Positions 40,783 through 51,800 of a stretch of 64,000 bases of DNA are shown here, one piece after another. The stretch covers positions 47,806 through 111,805 of the forward strand of contig NZ_JAIZDA010000016.1 of the NCBI RefSeq assembly GCF_020404405.1, written 5' to 3'. The stretch comes from Novosphingobium sp. FKTRR1. Its GTDB lineage: Bacteria; Pseudomonadota; Alphaproteobacteria; Sphingomonadales; Sphingomonadaceae. Under the pieces are notes generated by a model, which had not been told where the DNA came from, did no database searches, and saw only the letters and a program-made list of their open reading frames with translations. The translations under genes and the position numbers were made by a program. Each line of letters starts with the position of its first letter. Positions within the stretch are counted from its first letter, which is position 1.

Positions 40783-42966
40783 TTACGCTGCCATCCAGTC
40801 GCGGAAGAACGCCTCGTTGGCTTCGCGCAGCGTGGCGATTTCAACCGCAAAGCCCGGCCCCTTGACCGCCGATCCGCCGGTCGTGCCGATGCGGGTCATC
40901 GGGATGCCGGCGGCCTGAATGCTGTCGGCCACCGCGCTCGTCACGACATAGCGCGCCTGATCTTCGCCGAACGCGGTGAAGTGATCGCCGATTTCCTGCA
41001 ATTCGCAGCCGATGCCGCTGGCCAGCGCCATTTCGGCCAGAGCGACCAGCAGGCCGCCGTCAGAGACGTCGTGTACCGCAGTGACTTTACCGTCGGCGAT
41101 CAGTTCGCGCACGAATTCGCCATGGCGGCGTTCGGCGCTCAGATCGACCGGCGGGGGCGGACCGTCCTCGCGGCCATGCAGTTCGCGCAGCCACAGCGAC
41201 TGGCCCAGATGGCCGTTCGACTGGCCGATCACGAAGATCGCTTCGCCTGCGGCCTTGAACGCTACGGTCGCCATCTGTTCGTGGTCGAGCATCAGGCCGA
41301 CGCCGCCGATGGCAGGCGTGGGCAGGATCGCGCTGCCGCCGCCGGTCGCCTTCGATTCGTTGTAGAGCGACACGTTGCCCGACACGATCGGGTAATCGAG
41401 CGCGCGGCAGGCATCGCCCATGCCGTTCAGCGCTTCGACGATCTGGGCCATGATCTCGGGCCGCTGCGGGTTGGCGAAGTTCAGGCAGTTGGTGATCGCC
41501 AGCGGGGTCGCGCCCACCGCGCAGATGTTGCGCCATGTCTCGACCACGGCCTGCTTGCCGCCTTCATAGGGGTCGGCATAGCAATAGCGCGGGGTGCAGT
41601 CGGTGCTGATCGCCAGCGCCTTGTCGGTGCCATGCACGCGCACCACCGCCGCATCGCCACCCGACTTCTGCAAGGTGTCTGCGCCGACCTGGCTGTCATA
41701 CTGTTCGAAGATCCAGCGGCGGTTGGCCAGATCGGGGCTCCCGATCAGCTTGACCAGATCGGCGCCCAGATCGGCGCTGGCGGGCACGTCGCCCAGCGGC
41801 GCGACATTGGCCCAAGCCTTGTAATCGGCCAAGCTCAGATGTGGGCGATCATAGAGCGGAGCATCGTCGGCGAGCGGGTCAAGCGGGATGTCGCAGACCA
41901 CTTCGCCGTCGAATTCCAGCACCATATGACCGGTATCGGTCACTTCGCCGATCACCGCGAAATCGAGTTCCCACTTCTTGAAGATCGCTTCGGCCATCGG
42001 TTCCATGCCGGGCTTGAGCACCATGAGCATGCGCTCCTGGCTCTCGCTCAGCATCATCTCGTAAGGCGTCATCGCTTCTTCGCGGCAGGGAACGGCGTTC
42101 ATGTTCAGGCGGATGCCCGCGCCGCCTTTGCTCGCCATCTCGACCGACGAGGACGTCAGCCCCGCCGCGCCCATGTCCTGAATTGCGACGATGGCATCGG
42201 TCGCCATCAGTTCAAGGCAGGCCTCGATCAGCAGCTTTTCGGTGAACGGGTCGCCAACCTGCACGGTCGGGCGCTTTTCCTCGCTCTTTTCATCGAAGTC
42301 GGCGCTGGCCATGGTCGCGCCGTGGATGCCGTCGCGCCCGGTTTTCGACCCGACATAGACGATCGGGTTGCCGATGCCGGTGGCCGCCGAATAGAAGATC
42401 TTGTCGGTCTCGGCCACGCCCACGGTCATCGCGTTGACCAGAATGTTGCCGTCATAGGCCTTGTGGAAGTTGGTCTCGCCGCCGACGGTCGGCACGCCCA
42501 CGCAGTTGCCATAGCCGCCGATGCCGGCGACCACGCCTTGCACCAGATGCTTCATCTTGGGATGATCGGGGCGACCGAACCGCAGCGCGTTCATGTTGGC
42601 TACCGGCCTTGCGCCCATGGTGAACACGTCGCGCAGGATGCCGCCGACGCCGGTCGCCGCGCCCTGATAGGGTTCGATGTAGCTGGGGTGGTTGTGGCTC
42701 TCCATCTTGAAGATGGCAGCCTGCCCGTCGCCGATGTCGATCACGCCCGCGTTCTCGCCGGGGCCGCAGATGACCCACGGCGCCTCGGTCGGCAGCTTCT
42801 TCAGGTGAATGCGGCTGGATTTGTACGAGCAATGCTCGGACCACATGACCGAAAAGATGCCGAGCTCGACAAGGTTCGGTTCGCGGCCGAGTGCCTTGAG
42901 CACGCGCGCGTATTCTTCCTCGGACAGCCCATGGGCGGCGACGACTTCTGCGGTGATAGCGGACAT
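40783..42966 (-). CDS. purL: Phosphoribosylformylglycinamidine synthase, PurL subunit (small form)
   Basis: The protein has 727 residues, the length of the small PurL that needs separate PurS and PurQ. Motifs are [32 protein letters not shown] with the ATP-binding [16 protein letters not shown] segment, and two AIRS-like halves. It catalyses the fourth step of purine synthesis. PurS and PurQ are not in this window. Confidence 0.97.
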   Translation of the reverse strand: MSAITAEVVAAHGLSEEEYARVLKALGREPNLVELGIFSVMWSEHCSYKSSRIHLKKLPTEAPWVICGPGENAGVIDIGDGQAAIFKMESHNHPSYIEPYQGAATGVGGILRDVFTMGARPVANMNALRFGRPDHPKMKHLVQGVVAGIGGYGNCVGVPTVGGETNFHKAYDGNILVNAMTVGVAETDKIFYSAATGIGNPIVYVGSKTGRDGIHGATMASADFDEKSEEKRPTVQVGDPFTEKLLIEACLELMATDAIVAIQDMGAAGLTSSSVEMASKGGAGIRLNMNAVPCREEAMTPYEMMLSESQERMLMVLKPGMEPMAEAIFKKWELDFAVIGEVTDTGHMVLEFDGEVVCDIPLDPLADDAPLYDRPHLSLADYKAWANVAPLGDVPASADLGADLVKLIGSPDLANRRWIFEQYDSQVGADTLQKSGGDAAVVRVHGTDKALAISTDCTPRYCYADPYEGGKQAVVETWRNICAVGATPLAITNCLNFANPQRPEIMAQIVEALNGMGDACRALDYPIVSGNVSLYNESKATGGGSAILPTPAIGGVGLMLDHEQMATVAFKAAGEAIFVIGQSNGHLGQSLWLRELHGREDGPPPPVDLSAERRHGEFVRELIADGKVTAVHDVSDGGLLVALAEMALASGIGCELQEIGDHFTAFGEDQARYVVTSAVADSIQAAGIPMTRIGTTGGSAVKGPGFAVEIATLREANEAFFRDWMAA

Positions 42967-43147
42967 GACAGCGCCCTTAGCCTTCCCGACGCGTCAAGAC
43001 CAGCCCCGTCGCACTTTGCCCGTTGGCCGTACTCACCATGCCTATGCAGCGGCAAGGCTCGACGTACCGGACTAATTGCGGCTGCGGCGCTATGTTGCTG
43101 TTTCGCGCGCTTGACCGGCGGGCGTGGGGCGGTCAAAGCTGCGTTTG

Positions 43148-43399
43148 ATGGCTACAAACCCGGATATTGCCGCGCTATCGTTCGAACAGGCGCTCAAGGC
43201 GCTTGAGGACGTTGTACGCAGGTTGGAGAGCGGCGAGGCGCCGCTTGACGAATCGATCGACCTCTACGCCAGGGGCGACGCCTTGCGCGCCCATTGTCAG
43301 GCGCGCCTCGATGCGGCGCAGGCCCGGATCGAGGCGATCGTCGCCGGACCCGACGGCCGGGCGGCGTCGACCCGTCCGTTCGACGAAACCGCCGCGTGA
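43148..43399 (+). CDS. xseB: Exodeoxyribonuclease VII small subunit
   Basis: The protein has 83 residues from ATG 43148 (MATNPDIAALSFEQALKALE). The pattern FEQALKALEDVVRRLESGEA then LDESIDLYARGDAL is diagnostic. It pairs with XseA (not here) in ssDNA degradation. The stop overlaps a possible GTG start of ispA, so the two are co-translated, as in many bacteria. Confidence 0.95.
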   Translation: MATNPDIAALSFEQALKALEDVVRRLESGEAPLDESIDLYARGDALRAHCQARLDAAQARIEAIVAGPDGRAASTRPFDETAA

Positions 43400-43404
43400 C
43401 GGCC

Positions 43405-44313
43405 ATGGCAGACGCAGCAAATCCTGCACCTTTGCTGGCCGACGCGCTCACGCGCATTCAGGCCGATGTCGATGACGCGTTCGACGCGTTGCTGCCGCTG
43501 CCCGGCGATGCGCGCGAGCGGCTGATCGCAGCCATGCGCTATGCCGCGATCGGCGGAGGCAAGCGGCTGCGTCCGCTGCTGGTCACCGCGGTGGCGGGCA
43601 TGTTCGGGGTCGACCGATCGGTGGCGGTGCGCGTTGGCGCTGCGATCGAGGCGATCCACGTCTATTCGCTGATCCACGACGATCTGCCGTGCATGGACGA
43701 TGATGCCTTGCGCCATGGCAAGCCGACGCTGCACCTTGCCTTTGACGAAGCCACGGCCGTTCTGGCGGGCGATGCGCTGCACGATTTCGCGTTTGAGGTG
43801 CTGTCCGATCCAAGCCTGATCGGCGATCCGTTCACCCGTATCGAGCTGGTCCGCACGCTGGCATTGGCCAGCGGTTCGGGCGGCATGGCGGGCGGGCAGA
43901 TGATGGACATCGTCGCCGAAACGTCCTCGTTCGACTTGCCCACCGTAACCCGGTTGCAGCAGCTCAAGACCGGGGCGTTGCTGGCTGCGGCGGTCGAGAT
44001 GGGCGCCATTCTGGGCAAGCTGTCACCCGAAGGGCGCACCCATTTGCGCGGCTATGCCCGCGATGTCGGCCTGGCGTTCCAGATCGTCGACGACCTGCTC
44101 GACGTTGAGGGTGACGAGGCCGCTGCGGGCAAGGCGCTACGCAAGGACGAGCGGGCGGGCAAGGAAACCTTCGTCTCGCTGCTGGGCGTGGTGCGGGCGC
44201 GCGAACAGGCGCGGTTCCTAGTCGATCAGGCCATTGAACATCTGGCTCCTTATGGAGAGGAAGCCGATCTGCTGCGTGCCTTGGCGCGCTTTGTTGTCGA
44301 AAGGGATCGTTGA
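43405..44313 (+). CDS. ispA: Farnesyl diphosphate synthase / polyprenyl synthetase
   Basis: The protein has 302 residues from ATG 43405 (MADAANPAPLLADALTRIQA); GTG 43396, overlapping the xseB stop, adds 3. Both Asp-rich motifs are present, HDDLPCMDDDALRHG and the second DDLLD, with the GGKRLRPLL motif. It makes C15 diphosphate for ubiquinone and carotenoids. coaD follows 1 bp later. Confidence 0.94.
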   Translation: MADAANPAPLLADALTRIQADVDDAFDALLPLPGDARERLIAAMRYAAIGGGKRLRPLLVTAVAGMFGVDRSVAVRVGAAIEAIHVYSLIHDDLPCMDDDALRHGKPTLHLAFDEATAVLAGDALHDFAFEVLSDPSLIGDPFTRIELVRTLALASGSGGMAGGQMMDIVAETSSFDLPTVTRLQQLKTGALLAAAVEMGAILGKLSPEGRTHLRGYARDVGLAFQIVDDLLDVEGDEAAAGKALRKDERAGKETFVSLLGVVRAREQARFLVDQAIEHLAPYGEEADLLRALARFVVERDR

Positions 44314-44314
44314 C

Positions 44315-44827
44315 ATGGGAGAGAGGATCGGGGTCTATCCCGGCACGTTCGATCCGATCACGCGCGGGCATCTCGACATCATCCGGCGCGGGGCCAAGCT
44401 GGTGGACAAGCTGATCATCGGCGTGACCACCAATCCATCGAAGAACCCCATGTTCACGCCCGAAGAGCGGATGGCCATGGTCACCCGCGAAGTGGCCCTG
44501 CAGGGCATCGGCAACGTCAGTGTCGTCGGTTTCAACGCTTTGCTGATGAAGTTTGCTGAAAAGCAGGGCGCCAGCGTGATCATCCGTGGCCTGCGCGCCG
44601 TTGCCGACTTCGAATACGAATACCAGATGGCCGGCATGAACCAGCAGTTGAACAACCGGATCGAGACGGTGTTCCTGATGGCCGATGTCAGCCTGCAGCC
44701 GATTGCATCGAAGCTGGTCAAGGAAATCGCCCAGTTCGGGGGGGATATCACCCACTTCGTTTCGCCCACCGTTCGCGACGAAGTGGTCGCGCGGGTGCAG
44801 GAGCAGGGGCGTCTGGGCGAATATTGA
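44315..44827 (+). CDS. coaD: Phosphopantetheine adenylyltransferase
   Basis: The protein has 170 residues from ATG 44315 (MGERIGVYPGTFDPITRGHL). The nucleotidyltransferase motif GTFDPITRGH and EYEYQMAGMNQQL are clear; the end lacks the common ISS motif and reads VSLQPIASKLVKEIAQFGGD. It is coupled to ispA by a 1-bp gap. It catalyses the fourth step of CoA synthesis. Confidence 0.95.
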   Translation: MGERIGVYPGTFDPITRGHLDIIRRGAKLVDKLIIGVTTNPSKNPMFTPEERMAMVTREVALQGIGNVSVVGFNALLMKFAEKQGASVIIRGLRAVADFEYEYQMAGMNQQLNNRIETVFLMADVSLQPIASKLVKEIAQFGGDITHFVSPTVRDEVVARVQEQGRLGEY

Positions 44828-44930
44828 GCGGGCCGCGTTGCAAGGATTGCGCGCTACCCATTTGTTCATTGCAGCGACAGCGCGGCGCGCCTATCGGCGG
44901 AAACCCAAGCGCTCCAAGGTGGTTCTTAAA

Positions 44931-45635
44931 ATGGTCGTGCGTTTCCTGACTTCGCTGGCGCTGGGCGCCGCCCTGCTGGCAACACCTGCCATGGCCCAGC
45001 GGCAGCGTGAAAAAGACCCGGTCAAGCCGATCAAGATCGATCGGGTGGTGGCGTCGACGACGATCCCTTATGCGGTCGATGCGGACCAGAGCCACGATCC
45101 CGAAAACGTGCTGCTGCTTGACCTGTCGAACGGCGGACGCGTGGCGATCCGGCTGATGCCGGTGTGGGCGCCGCACCATGTCGAGCGGATCAAGACGCTG
45201 GTGCGCGAAGGGTTCTACAACAACATCATCTTCCACCGTGTGATCGATGGCTTCATGGCGCAGACCGGCGACCCCACGGGCACCGGGCAGGGTGGCTCCA
45301 AGCTGCCCGACTTGCAGGCCGAATTCAACGACGTGCCGCATCTGCGTGGCACGGTGTCGATGGCGCGGACCGACGATCCCAACTCGGCCAACAGCCAGTT
45401 CTTCATCGTGTTCTATCCACGCATGGCGCTTGATCACAAGTACACTGTTTTTGCCCGCGTGATCGGCGGGATGGATTCGGTCGATGCCATCGTGCGTGGC
45501 GAGCCGCCCAAGAACCCGACCCGCGTGGTTCAGGCCTCGATCGCGGCTGACGGCAAGCCGCGCCCTGCGCCGACCGCGCCGGCTGCCGCTCCTGCCATCA
45601 CCGCCGACGTGCTGAGCAACTCGCAACCCCACTGA
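44931..45635 (+). CDS. Secreted cyclophilin-type peptidyl-prolyl isomerase
   Basis: The protein has 234 residues. The signal peptide is MVVRFLTSLALGAALLATPA with cleavage after AMA-Q. The cyclophilin core runs from about 55 to 195 (FYNNIIFHRVIDGFMAQTGD; GTGQGGSKLPDLQAEF; the MARTDDPNSANSQFFIVF segment). A Pro/Ala-rich tail follows. It should act on periplasmic proteins. Confidence 0.92.
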   Translation: MVVRFLTSLALGAALLATPAMAQRQREKDPVKPIKIDRVVASTTIPYAVDADQSHDPENVLLLDLSNGGRVAIRLMPVWAPHHVERIKTLVREGFYNNIIFHRVIDGFMAQTGDPTGTGQGGSKLPDLQAEFNDVPHLRGTVSMARTDDPNSANSQFFIVFYPRMALDHKYTVFARVIGGMDSVDAIVRGEPPKNPTRVVQASIAADGKPRPAPTAPAAAPAITADVLSNSQPH

Positions 45636-45728
45636 TCCGGGTGAGGACAAGCAGGGAAGCGCGTCGGTAAGCCCGACCACGCGCATCCCGCGCTTGTCGA
45701 AGGACCACCGCAGCGCTAGCGGCAGGCC

Positions 45729-46766
45729 ATGCGTGTAGACCTGTTCGACTTCGACCTTCCGCCCGAGCGTATTGCCCTGCGCCCGGCTCGCCCACGCGAC
45801 TCCGCGCGGCTGCTGCTGGTTGCGGGTTCAGGGCAGGGACCGCTGACCGACCACACCGTGCGCGATCTGCCCGGCCTGCTGCGCGCGGGCGACGTGCTGG
45901 TGTTCAACGACACTCGTGTCATCCCCGCGCAATTGGAAGGCCAGCGAGGCGAGGCGCGGATCGGCGCGACGCTGCACAAGCGGATCGATCTGCGCCGCTG
46001 GCAGGCCTTCGTGCGCAACGGCAAGCGGCTCCGCACCGGCGACGCCATCGCCTTTCCTGCCGACGTTACCGCAATCGCCGAGGAGCGCCACGCCGATGGC
46101 AGCTGGACGCTGATGTTTCCGGGCGACGAGCCGGTCGAGGTGCTGCTCGAACGGGCGGGGCGGATGCCGCTGCCGCCATACATCGCCGCCAAGCGCGGTA
46201 CCGACGAGGCCGACCGCAGCGATTACCAGACGATGTTCGCCGCGCGCGATGGGGCGGTTGCCGCTCCGACTGCAGCGTTGCACTTCACGCCCGCGCTGAT
46301 GGAGGCGCTGGCCACCGCCGGGATCGGGCACGAGACGCTGACGCTCCATGTCGGTGCAGGCACGTTCCTGCCGGTGAAAGCCGATGATACCGCCGACCAT
46401 GCGATGCACGCCGAGTGGGGGCGGATCGAGCAGGCTACCGCCGACCGCCTCAACGCCGCCCGCGCGGCCGGTGGCCGGGTCATCGCGGTCGGAACCACCA
46501 GCTTGCGCCTGCTCGAAAGCGCCACGGGAGAGGACCGCGTGATCCGCGCGTTCGCAGGCGACACCAGCATCTTCATCACGCCGGGTTACACCTTCCGCGC
46601 CATCGACGGGCTGATGACCAACTTCCACTTGCCCAAATCGACGCTGTTCATGCTGGTCAGCGCCCTGATGGGGCTGGAGCGTATGCAGGCCGCCTATGCC
46701 CACGCGATTGCGGAAGGGTATCGGTTCTACAGCTACGGCGATGCGGGGCTGTTGTTGCCGGGCTGA
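45729..46766 (+). CDS. queA: tRNA preQ1(34) S-adenosylmethionine ribosyltransferase-isomerase
   Basis: The protein has 345 residues starting [40 protein letters not shown] and [20 protein letters not shown] are typical, as is [18 protein letters not shown]. It transfers the ribosyl group of SAM to preQ1 in tRNA, forming epoxyqueuosine. tgt, the preceding step, lies 0.9 kb downstream, beyond an opposite-strand transporter. Confidence 0.96.
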   Translation: MRVDLFDFDLPPERIALRPARPRDSARLLLVAGSGQGPLTDHTVRDLPGLLRAGDVLVFNDTRVIPAQLEGQRGEARIGATLHKRIDLRRWQAFVRNGKRLRTGDAIAFPADVTAIAEERHADGSWTLMFPGDEPVEVLLERAGRMPLPPYIAAKRGTDEADRSDYQTMFAARDGAVAAPTAALHFTPALMEALATAGIGHETLTLHVGAGTFLPVKADDTADHAMHAEWGRIEQATADRLNAARAAGGRVIAVGTTSLRLLESATGEDRVIRAFAGDTSIFITPGYTFRAIDGLMTNFHLPKSTLFMLVSALMGLERMQAAYAHAIAEGYRFYSYGDAGLLLPG

Positions 46767-46767
46767 A

Positions 46768-47604
46768 TCACCCCGCAAACCACTGCCATACCAGTCGCAG
46801 CGTCAGGCCAAGGCTGACCACGACCAGCAGCGGACGTATCACGCGGGCGCCATGGCGGGTGGCGAAGTGGCTTCCGACGACGGCGCCGGTCATCGCGCCT
46901 GCACCCATGCACAGGCCCAGCAGCCACATCACTTGCCCCCCTGCGGCGAACACGGCGACGCTGGCGATGTTGCTGGTGACGTTGAGCAGCTTGGTCAGGC
47001 CGGTGGCCCGTGTCAGGCCAAGCCCGCGCATGGCGACCAGCGTGATCGTGTAGAACTGCCCGGCGCCGGGGCCGAAAAAGCCGTCGTAGAAGCCGACGCC
47101 GCCCGCCACCGGCAAATAGCCGCGCTCCGACAGGCGGCCGTGGCGGTCCTCGTCGCTCATTCCCGGCGACAGCACCGTGTACAGCGCCACGCCCATCAGC
47201 AGCAACGGCACGATGAGCCGCAGCACATGCGCGTCGATTCGCTGGATCAGCAGCGATCCCGCCGTGGCGCCGATGAAGGTGACCGCAGCGGTCGGCCAGC
47301 TAGCCGCAAAGCTGAACAGTCCGGCGCGCCAGAAGCGCCATGTCGCCATCGTCGTCCCGCACATCGACTGCACCTTGTTGGTGCCCAGCACCAGATGCGG
47401 TGGCAGTCCGGTGGTGATCAGCGCGGGCATCATGATCAGCCCGCCGCCTCCTGCCACCGCATCGACGCAGCCGGTTATCACCGCGATCGCGGTCATCACC
47501 GGATAGAGCCACAACGGCAGCGCCACGGGGTCAAGCGCGCTCAGCGAGGGCAGGGCGGCGGCGAGGGTGTCCAGTGGAGGCAGGTTGAGCAGGGGCATTT
47601 GCAC
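46768..47604 (-). CDS. TSUP family (TauE/SafE) membrane permease
   Basis: The protein has 278 residues with about eight predicted membrane segments. GCVDAVAGGGGLIMMPALIT is the family signature, repeated as GFYDGFFGPGAGQFYTITLV in the second half. Members export sulfite, sulfoacetate or related anions. It is transcribed opposite to queA and tgt, with 1 base between the queA and TSUP stops. Confidence 0.88.
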   Translation of the reverse strand: MQMPLLNLPPLDTLAAALPSLSALDPVALPLWLYPVMTAIAVITGCVDAVAGGGGLIMMPALITTGLPPHLVLGTNKVQSMCGTTMATWRFWRAGLFSFAASWPTAAVTFIGATAGSLLIQRIDAHVLRLIVPLLLMGVALYTVLSPGMSDEDRHGRLSERGYLPVAGGVGFYDGFFGPGAGQFYTITLVAMRGLGLTRATGLTKLLNVTSNIASVAVFAAGGQVMWLLGLCMGAGAMTGAVVGSHFATRHGARVIRPLLVVVSLGLTLRLVWQWFAG

Positions 47605-47654
47605 GCCATGGCGTTTGCGCCTAAGGCCCGCAATCCCTCAATTGGCCAGAACCG

Positions 47655-48779
47655 ATGACGCGCTTTTCCTTCACCATCCATGCAACCGAGGGCAAGGCCC
47701 GCACCGGCACGATCAAGATGCTGCGCGGCGACATCCGGACGCCGGCTTTCATGCCGGTGGGTACCGCCGCCACGGTCAAGGCGTTGAAGGTAGAGGACGT
47801 GCGCGCCAGCGGCGCCGACATCATTCTGGGCAATACCTATCACCTGATGCTGCGGCCCGGCGCGGAACGCATGGCGCGGCTCGGCGGGCTGCACAAGTTC
47901 ATGGGCTGGGACCGCCCGATCCTGACCGACAGCGGCGGCTATCAGGTGATGAGCCTGTCCGATTTGCGCAAGATCACCGAGGACGGCGTGACCTTTGCCA
48001 GCCACCTTGATGGCTCGCGCCACATGCTCAGCCCCGAACGGTCGATGGAGATCCAGCGGCTGCTGGGCAGCGACATCGTGATGGCCTTTGACGAATGCCC
48101 CAAGATCGACCAGCCGCGCGACGTCATCGCACGCAGCATGGAAATGTCGATGCGCTGGGCCAAGCGCAGCCGCGATGGCTTCGATGCAGGCGGGGAGCAC
48201 GCTGCCCGCTCCGCGCTGTTCGGCATCCAGCAGGGCGGACTGGACCAAGGCTTGCGCAAGGAAAGCGCCGATGCCCTCGCGCAGATCGGCTTCGATGGCT
48301 ATGCCGTCGGCGGGCTTGCAGTGGGCGAGGGGCAGGAGGCGATGTTCGCCACGCTCGACTTCGCGCCTGACCAGTTGCCCACCGATCGCCCGCGCTATCT
48401 GATGGGCGTGGGCAAGCCCGACGATCTGGTCGGCGCAGTGGAGCGCGGCATCGACATGTTCGATTGCGTGCTGCCGACCCGCTCGGGCCGCAACGGGCAG
48501 GCCTTCACCTGGAATGGCCCGCTCAACTTGCGCAACGCCCGCCATGCCGAGGACACCGGCCCGCTGGATGAACGCTGCACCTGCCCGGTCTGCGCGAAAT
48601 ACAGCCGCGCCTACTTGCACCACTTGCACAAGTCGGGCGAGATTCTTGGCGCGATGCTGCTGACCGAGCACAACATCGGCTTTTACCAGCAGTTGATGGC
48701 GGGCATGCGCGCCGCGATCGCCGAGCAGCGCTTTGCCGCGTTCGCCAGCGATTTCCGGCGGGACTATCTTTCCCGCTGA
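47655..48779 (+). CDS. tgt: Queuine/preQ1 tRNA-ribosyltransferase
   Basis: The protein has 374 residues. [12 protein letters not shown] includes the substrate-binding Asp; MAFDECP, FGIQQGG and FDCVLPTR are further signatures, and [20 protein letters not shown] contains the Zn ligands. It exchanges guanine 34 for preQ1 in GUN-anticodon tRNAs. The start lies 50 bp from the divergent TSUP start. Confidence 0.97.
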   Translation: MTRFSFTIHATEGKARTGTIKMLRGDIRTPAFMPVGTAATVKALKVEDVRASGADIILGNTYHLMLRPGAERMARLGGLHKFMGWDRPILTDSGGYQVMSLSDLRKITEDGVTFASHLDGSRHMLSPERSMEIQRLLGSDIVMAFDECPKIDQPRDVIARSMEMSMRWAKRSRDGFDAGGEHAARSALFGIQQGGLDQGLRKESADALAQIGFDGYAVGGLAVGEGQEAMFATLDFAPDQLPTDRPRYLMGVGKPDDLVGAVERGIDMFDCVLPTRSGRNGQAFTWNGPLNLRNARHAEDTGPLDERCTCPVCAKYSRAYLHHLHKSGEILGAMLLTEHNIGFYQQLMAGMRAAIAEQRFAAFASDFRRDYLSR

Positions 48780-48873
48780 CACCAAAATGGCTGGATAATT
48801 CTTCCGCCAAGTCATTGTCTTGCGCGTGCGGCATCGGCAAAGTCTACGGTGTTGCAACTGGAGACTGCCTGCG

Positions 48874-50883
48874 ATGAATGGTGCCTTTCGTTTTCTGGCT
48901 GGCGTTGCGCTGGCCGGCATCTGTGTGTTCGGTGGCTCAGGTGTGGCGCTGGCCGAGGATGCTGCCGTGCTGGCGGCAAAGTTCGGTGCGCTCGAATCGG
49001 TGCGCCAGATCAGCATCTCGCCCGATGGCCAGAAGGTGGCCTACATCGCCACGCGCAACGGCGGTGGCGCGGTGTTGAGCGTGGTCGACCTTGGCGCAGC
49101 GGCGGCCAACGTGGGCGTGCCCAAGCCGATCCTGGCGCAGCGGACCGAGGGGCAGACGCTCGAAAGTTGCGATTGGGCCACCGATGAACGGCTCATTTGC
49201 GTCAACAGCATGGTCTATGATTACAGCGGCTATCTGATGCCGATCGAGCGGTTGTTCGCGCTCAACGCCGACGGCAGCAAGGTGGCGCGCCTGTCCGCCG
49301 ATACCGGCAGCGATACATTGGGCTTCGCGCTTTACGGCGGAGGGGTGATCGATTGGGATCTGCCGGGCAAACCCAACCACGTGCTGATGACGCGCTACTA
49401 TGTGCCCAAGGTGTCGGTCGGCAGCAATGTAACGCACGAACAGCAAGGGCTGGGCGTTGAAGAGGTCGATGTCGACAGCCTGCAGCGGCACAATGTCGAA
49501 CATCCCTTCAGCGAAGCCTATCGCTACATCACCGATGGCCACGGCACCGTGCGTGTGATGGGCGTGCGTCCGATGCGCGGCGACGATGAAATGGGCAACG
49601 AGATCAACTATTCCTATCGCGCGCCCAATTCGCGCGAATGGAAGCGGCTGTCCAAGGTCACCATCGATGCGTCGGGCCTGGCGAGCGGCTTCCAGCCAGT
49701 GGCGGTGGATGGCGCAAAGAACGTGGTCTATGGCTTTGACAGCCTGAACGGCTTCGATGCGCTCTATTCGATTGCGCTCGACGGTACCGACACCCGGCAA
49801 CTGGTGCTGGCCAAGGACGGCATCGATGTGGATGAGCTGGTGCGGTTGGGGCGCGACCGGCGTGTGGTCGGGGCAAGCTTTGCCACCGACATCCGCCGTT
49901 CCGAGTTCTTCGACCCAGACCTCAAGAAGCTTGCGGCGGGACTGACCAAAGCGCTGCCGGGGCAGCCGAGCATCACGCTGTTCGGCGCCAGCGCCGATGA
50001 AAGCAAGATCCTGCTGCTGGCGTCGAGCGACGTGGATCCGGGTACGTTCTATCGCTTTGACAAAGCCGCACGGCAGTTGTCGCCGCTACTGCCGGTGCGC
50101 GCCGAACTGGCCGGAATGACACTGGGCGCGATGAAGCCGATCACGTTTCCAGCGGCCGATGGCACGCAGATTCCGGGCTACCTGACCCTGCCGCCTGGCA
50201 GCACCGGTAAAGGCTTGCCCGCGATCATCATGCCCCATGGCGGCCCTGCTTCGCGCGATGAATGGGGTTTTGACTGGCTGGTGCAGTTCTACGTGGCGCG
50301 GGGATATGCCGTGCTGCAACCCAACTATCGCGGTTCGACCGGCTTCGGCGCCGAATGGTACAGGCAGAATGGCTGGAAATCGTGGCACACCGCGATCGGT
50401 GACGTGAACGATGCCGGGCGCTGGTTGGCCGCGCAGGGTATTGCCGCGCCGGGCAAGCTGGCGATCGTTGGCTGGTCCTATGGCGGCTATGCCGCGCTGC
50501 AAAGCGCTGTGCTCGATCCCGATCTGTTCAAGGCCATCGTGGCAGTGGCTCCGGTCACCGACCTTGCCAGCTACAAGCTGGAAAAGGGTACCAAGATGGC
50601 GCGCGATTTCGTCGGCACCGGGCCGCATGTGCAGGAAGGATCGCCTGCGCAGAATGCCGCTGCGATCAAGGCGCCGGTGCTGTTGTTCCACGGCGATCAC
50701 GATATCAACGTCGATATCGGTGAATCGCGAATGATGAACAACCGCCTGAAGGCTGCGGGCAAGCAGGTGACGTTCGTCGAGTTTCCGGGGCTTGATCACC
50801 AGTTGGCCGACAGCGCCGCGCGTACCCGCCTGCTGGTCGAGAGCGATGCCTTCCTGCGCAAGGCAATGGGCCTGCAACCCTGA
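48874..50883 (+). CDS. Secreted S9-family prolyl oligopeptidase-like peptidase
   Basis: The protein has 669 residues from ATG 48874, with signal peptide MNGAFRFLAGVALAGICVFG cleaved near ALA-ED. A beta-propeller-like N-terminal two-thirds precedes an alpha/beta-hydrolase with Ser in GWSYGGYAAL, Asp in HGDHDINVD and His in GLDHQLAD. It probably trims peptides in the periplasm. It ends 38 bp from a terminator shared with rpsD. Confidence 0.88.
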   Translation: MNGAFRFLAGVALAGICVFGGSGVALAEDAAVLAAKFGALESVRQISISPDGQKVAYIATRNGGGAVLSVVDLGAAAANVGVPKPILAQRTEGQTLESCDWATDERLICVNSMVYDYSGYLMPIERLFALNADGSKVARLSADTGSDTLGFALYGGGVIDWDLPGKPNHVLMTRYYVPKVSVGSNVTHEQQGLGVEEVDVDSLQRHNVEHPFSEAYRYITDGHGTVRVMGVRPMRGDDEMGNEINYSYRAPNSREWKRLSKVTIDASGLASGFQPVAVDGAKNVVYGFDSLNGFDALYSIALDGTDTRQLVLAKDGIDVDELVRLGRDRRVVGASFATDIRRSEFFDPDLKKLAAGLTKALPGQPSITLFGASADESKILLLASSDVDPGTFYRFDKAARQLSPLLPVRAELAGMTLGAMKPITFPAADGTQIPGYLTLPPGSTGKGLPAIIMPHGGPASRDEWGFDWLVQFYVARGYAVLQPNYRGSTGFGAEWYRQNGWKSWHTAIGDVNDAGRWLAAQGIAAPGKLAIVGWSYGGYAALQSAVLDPDLFKAIVAVAPVTDLASYKLEKGTKMARDFVGTGPHVQEGSPAQNAAAIKAPVLLFHGDHDINVDIGESRMMNNRLKAAGKQVTFVEFPGLDHQLADSAARTRLLVESDAFLRKAMGLQP

Positions 50884-50916
50884 GCAGCGATCCCCCTCGT
50901 CATCGGATCTGAAACA

Positions 50917-50950
50917 AAAAAGGCGGGGCAAAAGCCCCGCCTTCTTGTTT
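50917..50950. terminator. Bidirectional terminator between the peptidase gene and rpsD
   Basis: GGCGGGGC-AAAA-GCCCCGCC is a perfect 8-bp hairpin flanked by AAAAAA on the left and TTCTTGTTT on the right, so it provides U-runs to both convergent units. Confidence 0.85.
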
Positions 50951-50973
50951 GTCTGCCGTGAAGGCCGGACCTG

Positions 50974-51588
50974 TCAGCGCGAATAGAATTCGACGACCAG
51001 GTTCGGTTCCATCTTCACCGGATAGGGCACTTCGTCGAGCGTCGGGATGCGCGAGAAGGTGACCTTGTCGCCGCCGTCGGCCACGACATAGTCGGGCACG
51101 TCACGTTCGGGCAGGGTCTGTGCTTCGGCGATCAGGGCCATTTCCTTGGCCTTGTTGCCCAGGCTGATCACGTCGCCAACCGACACGCGGCGCGATGCGA
51201 TGTTGCACTTCACGCCGTTGACGCGGATGTGGCCGTGGCTGACGATCTGGCGCGCGGCAAAGATCGTCGGCGCGAACTTGGCGCGGTACACGATCATGTC
51301 CAGGCGGCGTTCGAGCAGACCGATCAGGTTCTGGCCGGTATCGCCCTTCAGACGCGAGGCTTCCTGATAGGTTGCCTTGAACTGCTTTTCGGTGACGTCG
51401 CCGTAGTAGCCCTTGAGCTTCTGCTTGGCGCGCAGCTGGATGCCGAAGTCCGATACCTTGCTCTTGCGGCGCTGGCCGTGCTGGCCGGGACCGTACGAAC
51501 GACGGTTCACCGACGACTTGGGACGACCCCAGATGTTTTCGCCAAGACGGCGGTCAATCTTATGCTTCGATGCCTTACGCTTCGACAC
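50974..51588 (-). CDS. rpsD: 30S ribosomal protein S4
   Basis: The protein has 204 residues, [20 protein letters not shown] to EFYSR. The S4 RNA-binding domain is [20 protein letters not shown] with [20 protein letters not shown]. The usual ribosome-assembly protein that starts 30S assembly. It stands alone, and a terminator lies 24 bp after it. Confidence 0.98.
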   Translation of the reverse strand: MSKRKASKHKIDRRLGENIWGRPKSSVNRRSYGPGQHGQRRKSKVSDFGIQLRAKQKLKGYYGDVTEKQFKATYQEASRLKGDTGQNLIGLLERRLDMIVYRAKFAPTIFAARQIVSHGHIRVNGVKCNIASRRVSVGDVISLGNKAKEMALIAEAQTLPERDVPDYVVADGGDKVTFSRIPTLDEVPYPVKMEPNLVVEFYSR

Positions 51589-51800
51589 GCGCGGCTCCTT
51601 TCAATTTGCTTGCCCCGGCACCATGCCTAGGCGTTCATGGACCCGGAATCGCACCATTGCGCCGAAATCTGCGCAATGCGGCCGCCGCTTCACCGGGTGT
51701 GCAGGGCCAATCGAGCGAGAACTGCGCAAACGCAGTCCGGTCACCCCAAGGGGCGCCGCTCACGTGGAAGCGGGGCCTAGACCAGCGAATGGCGCGCGAG

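Noticed and set aside
40711..43206. Plus-strand frame of 831 codons
   Set aside because: It lies opposite purL, which has full family motifs; the long antisense frame is due to GC-biased codon use.
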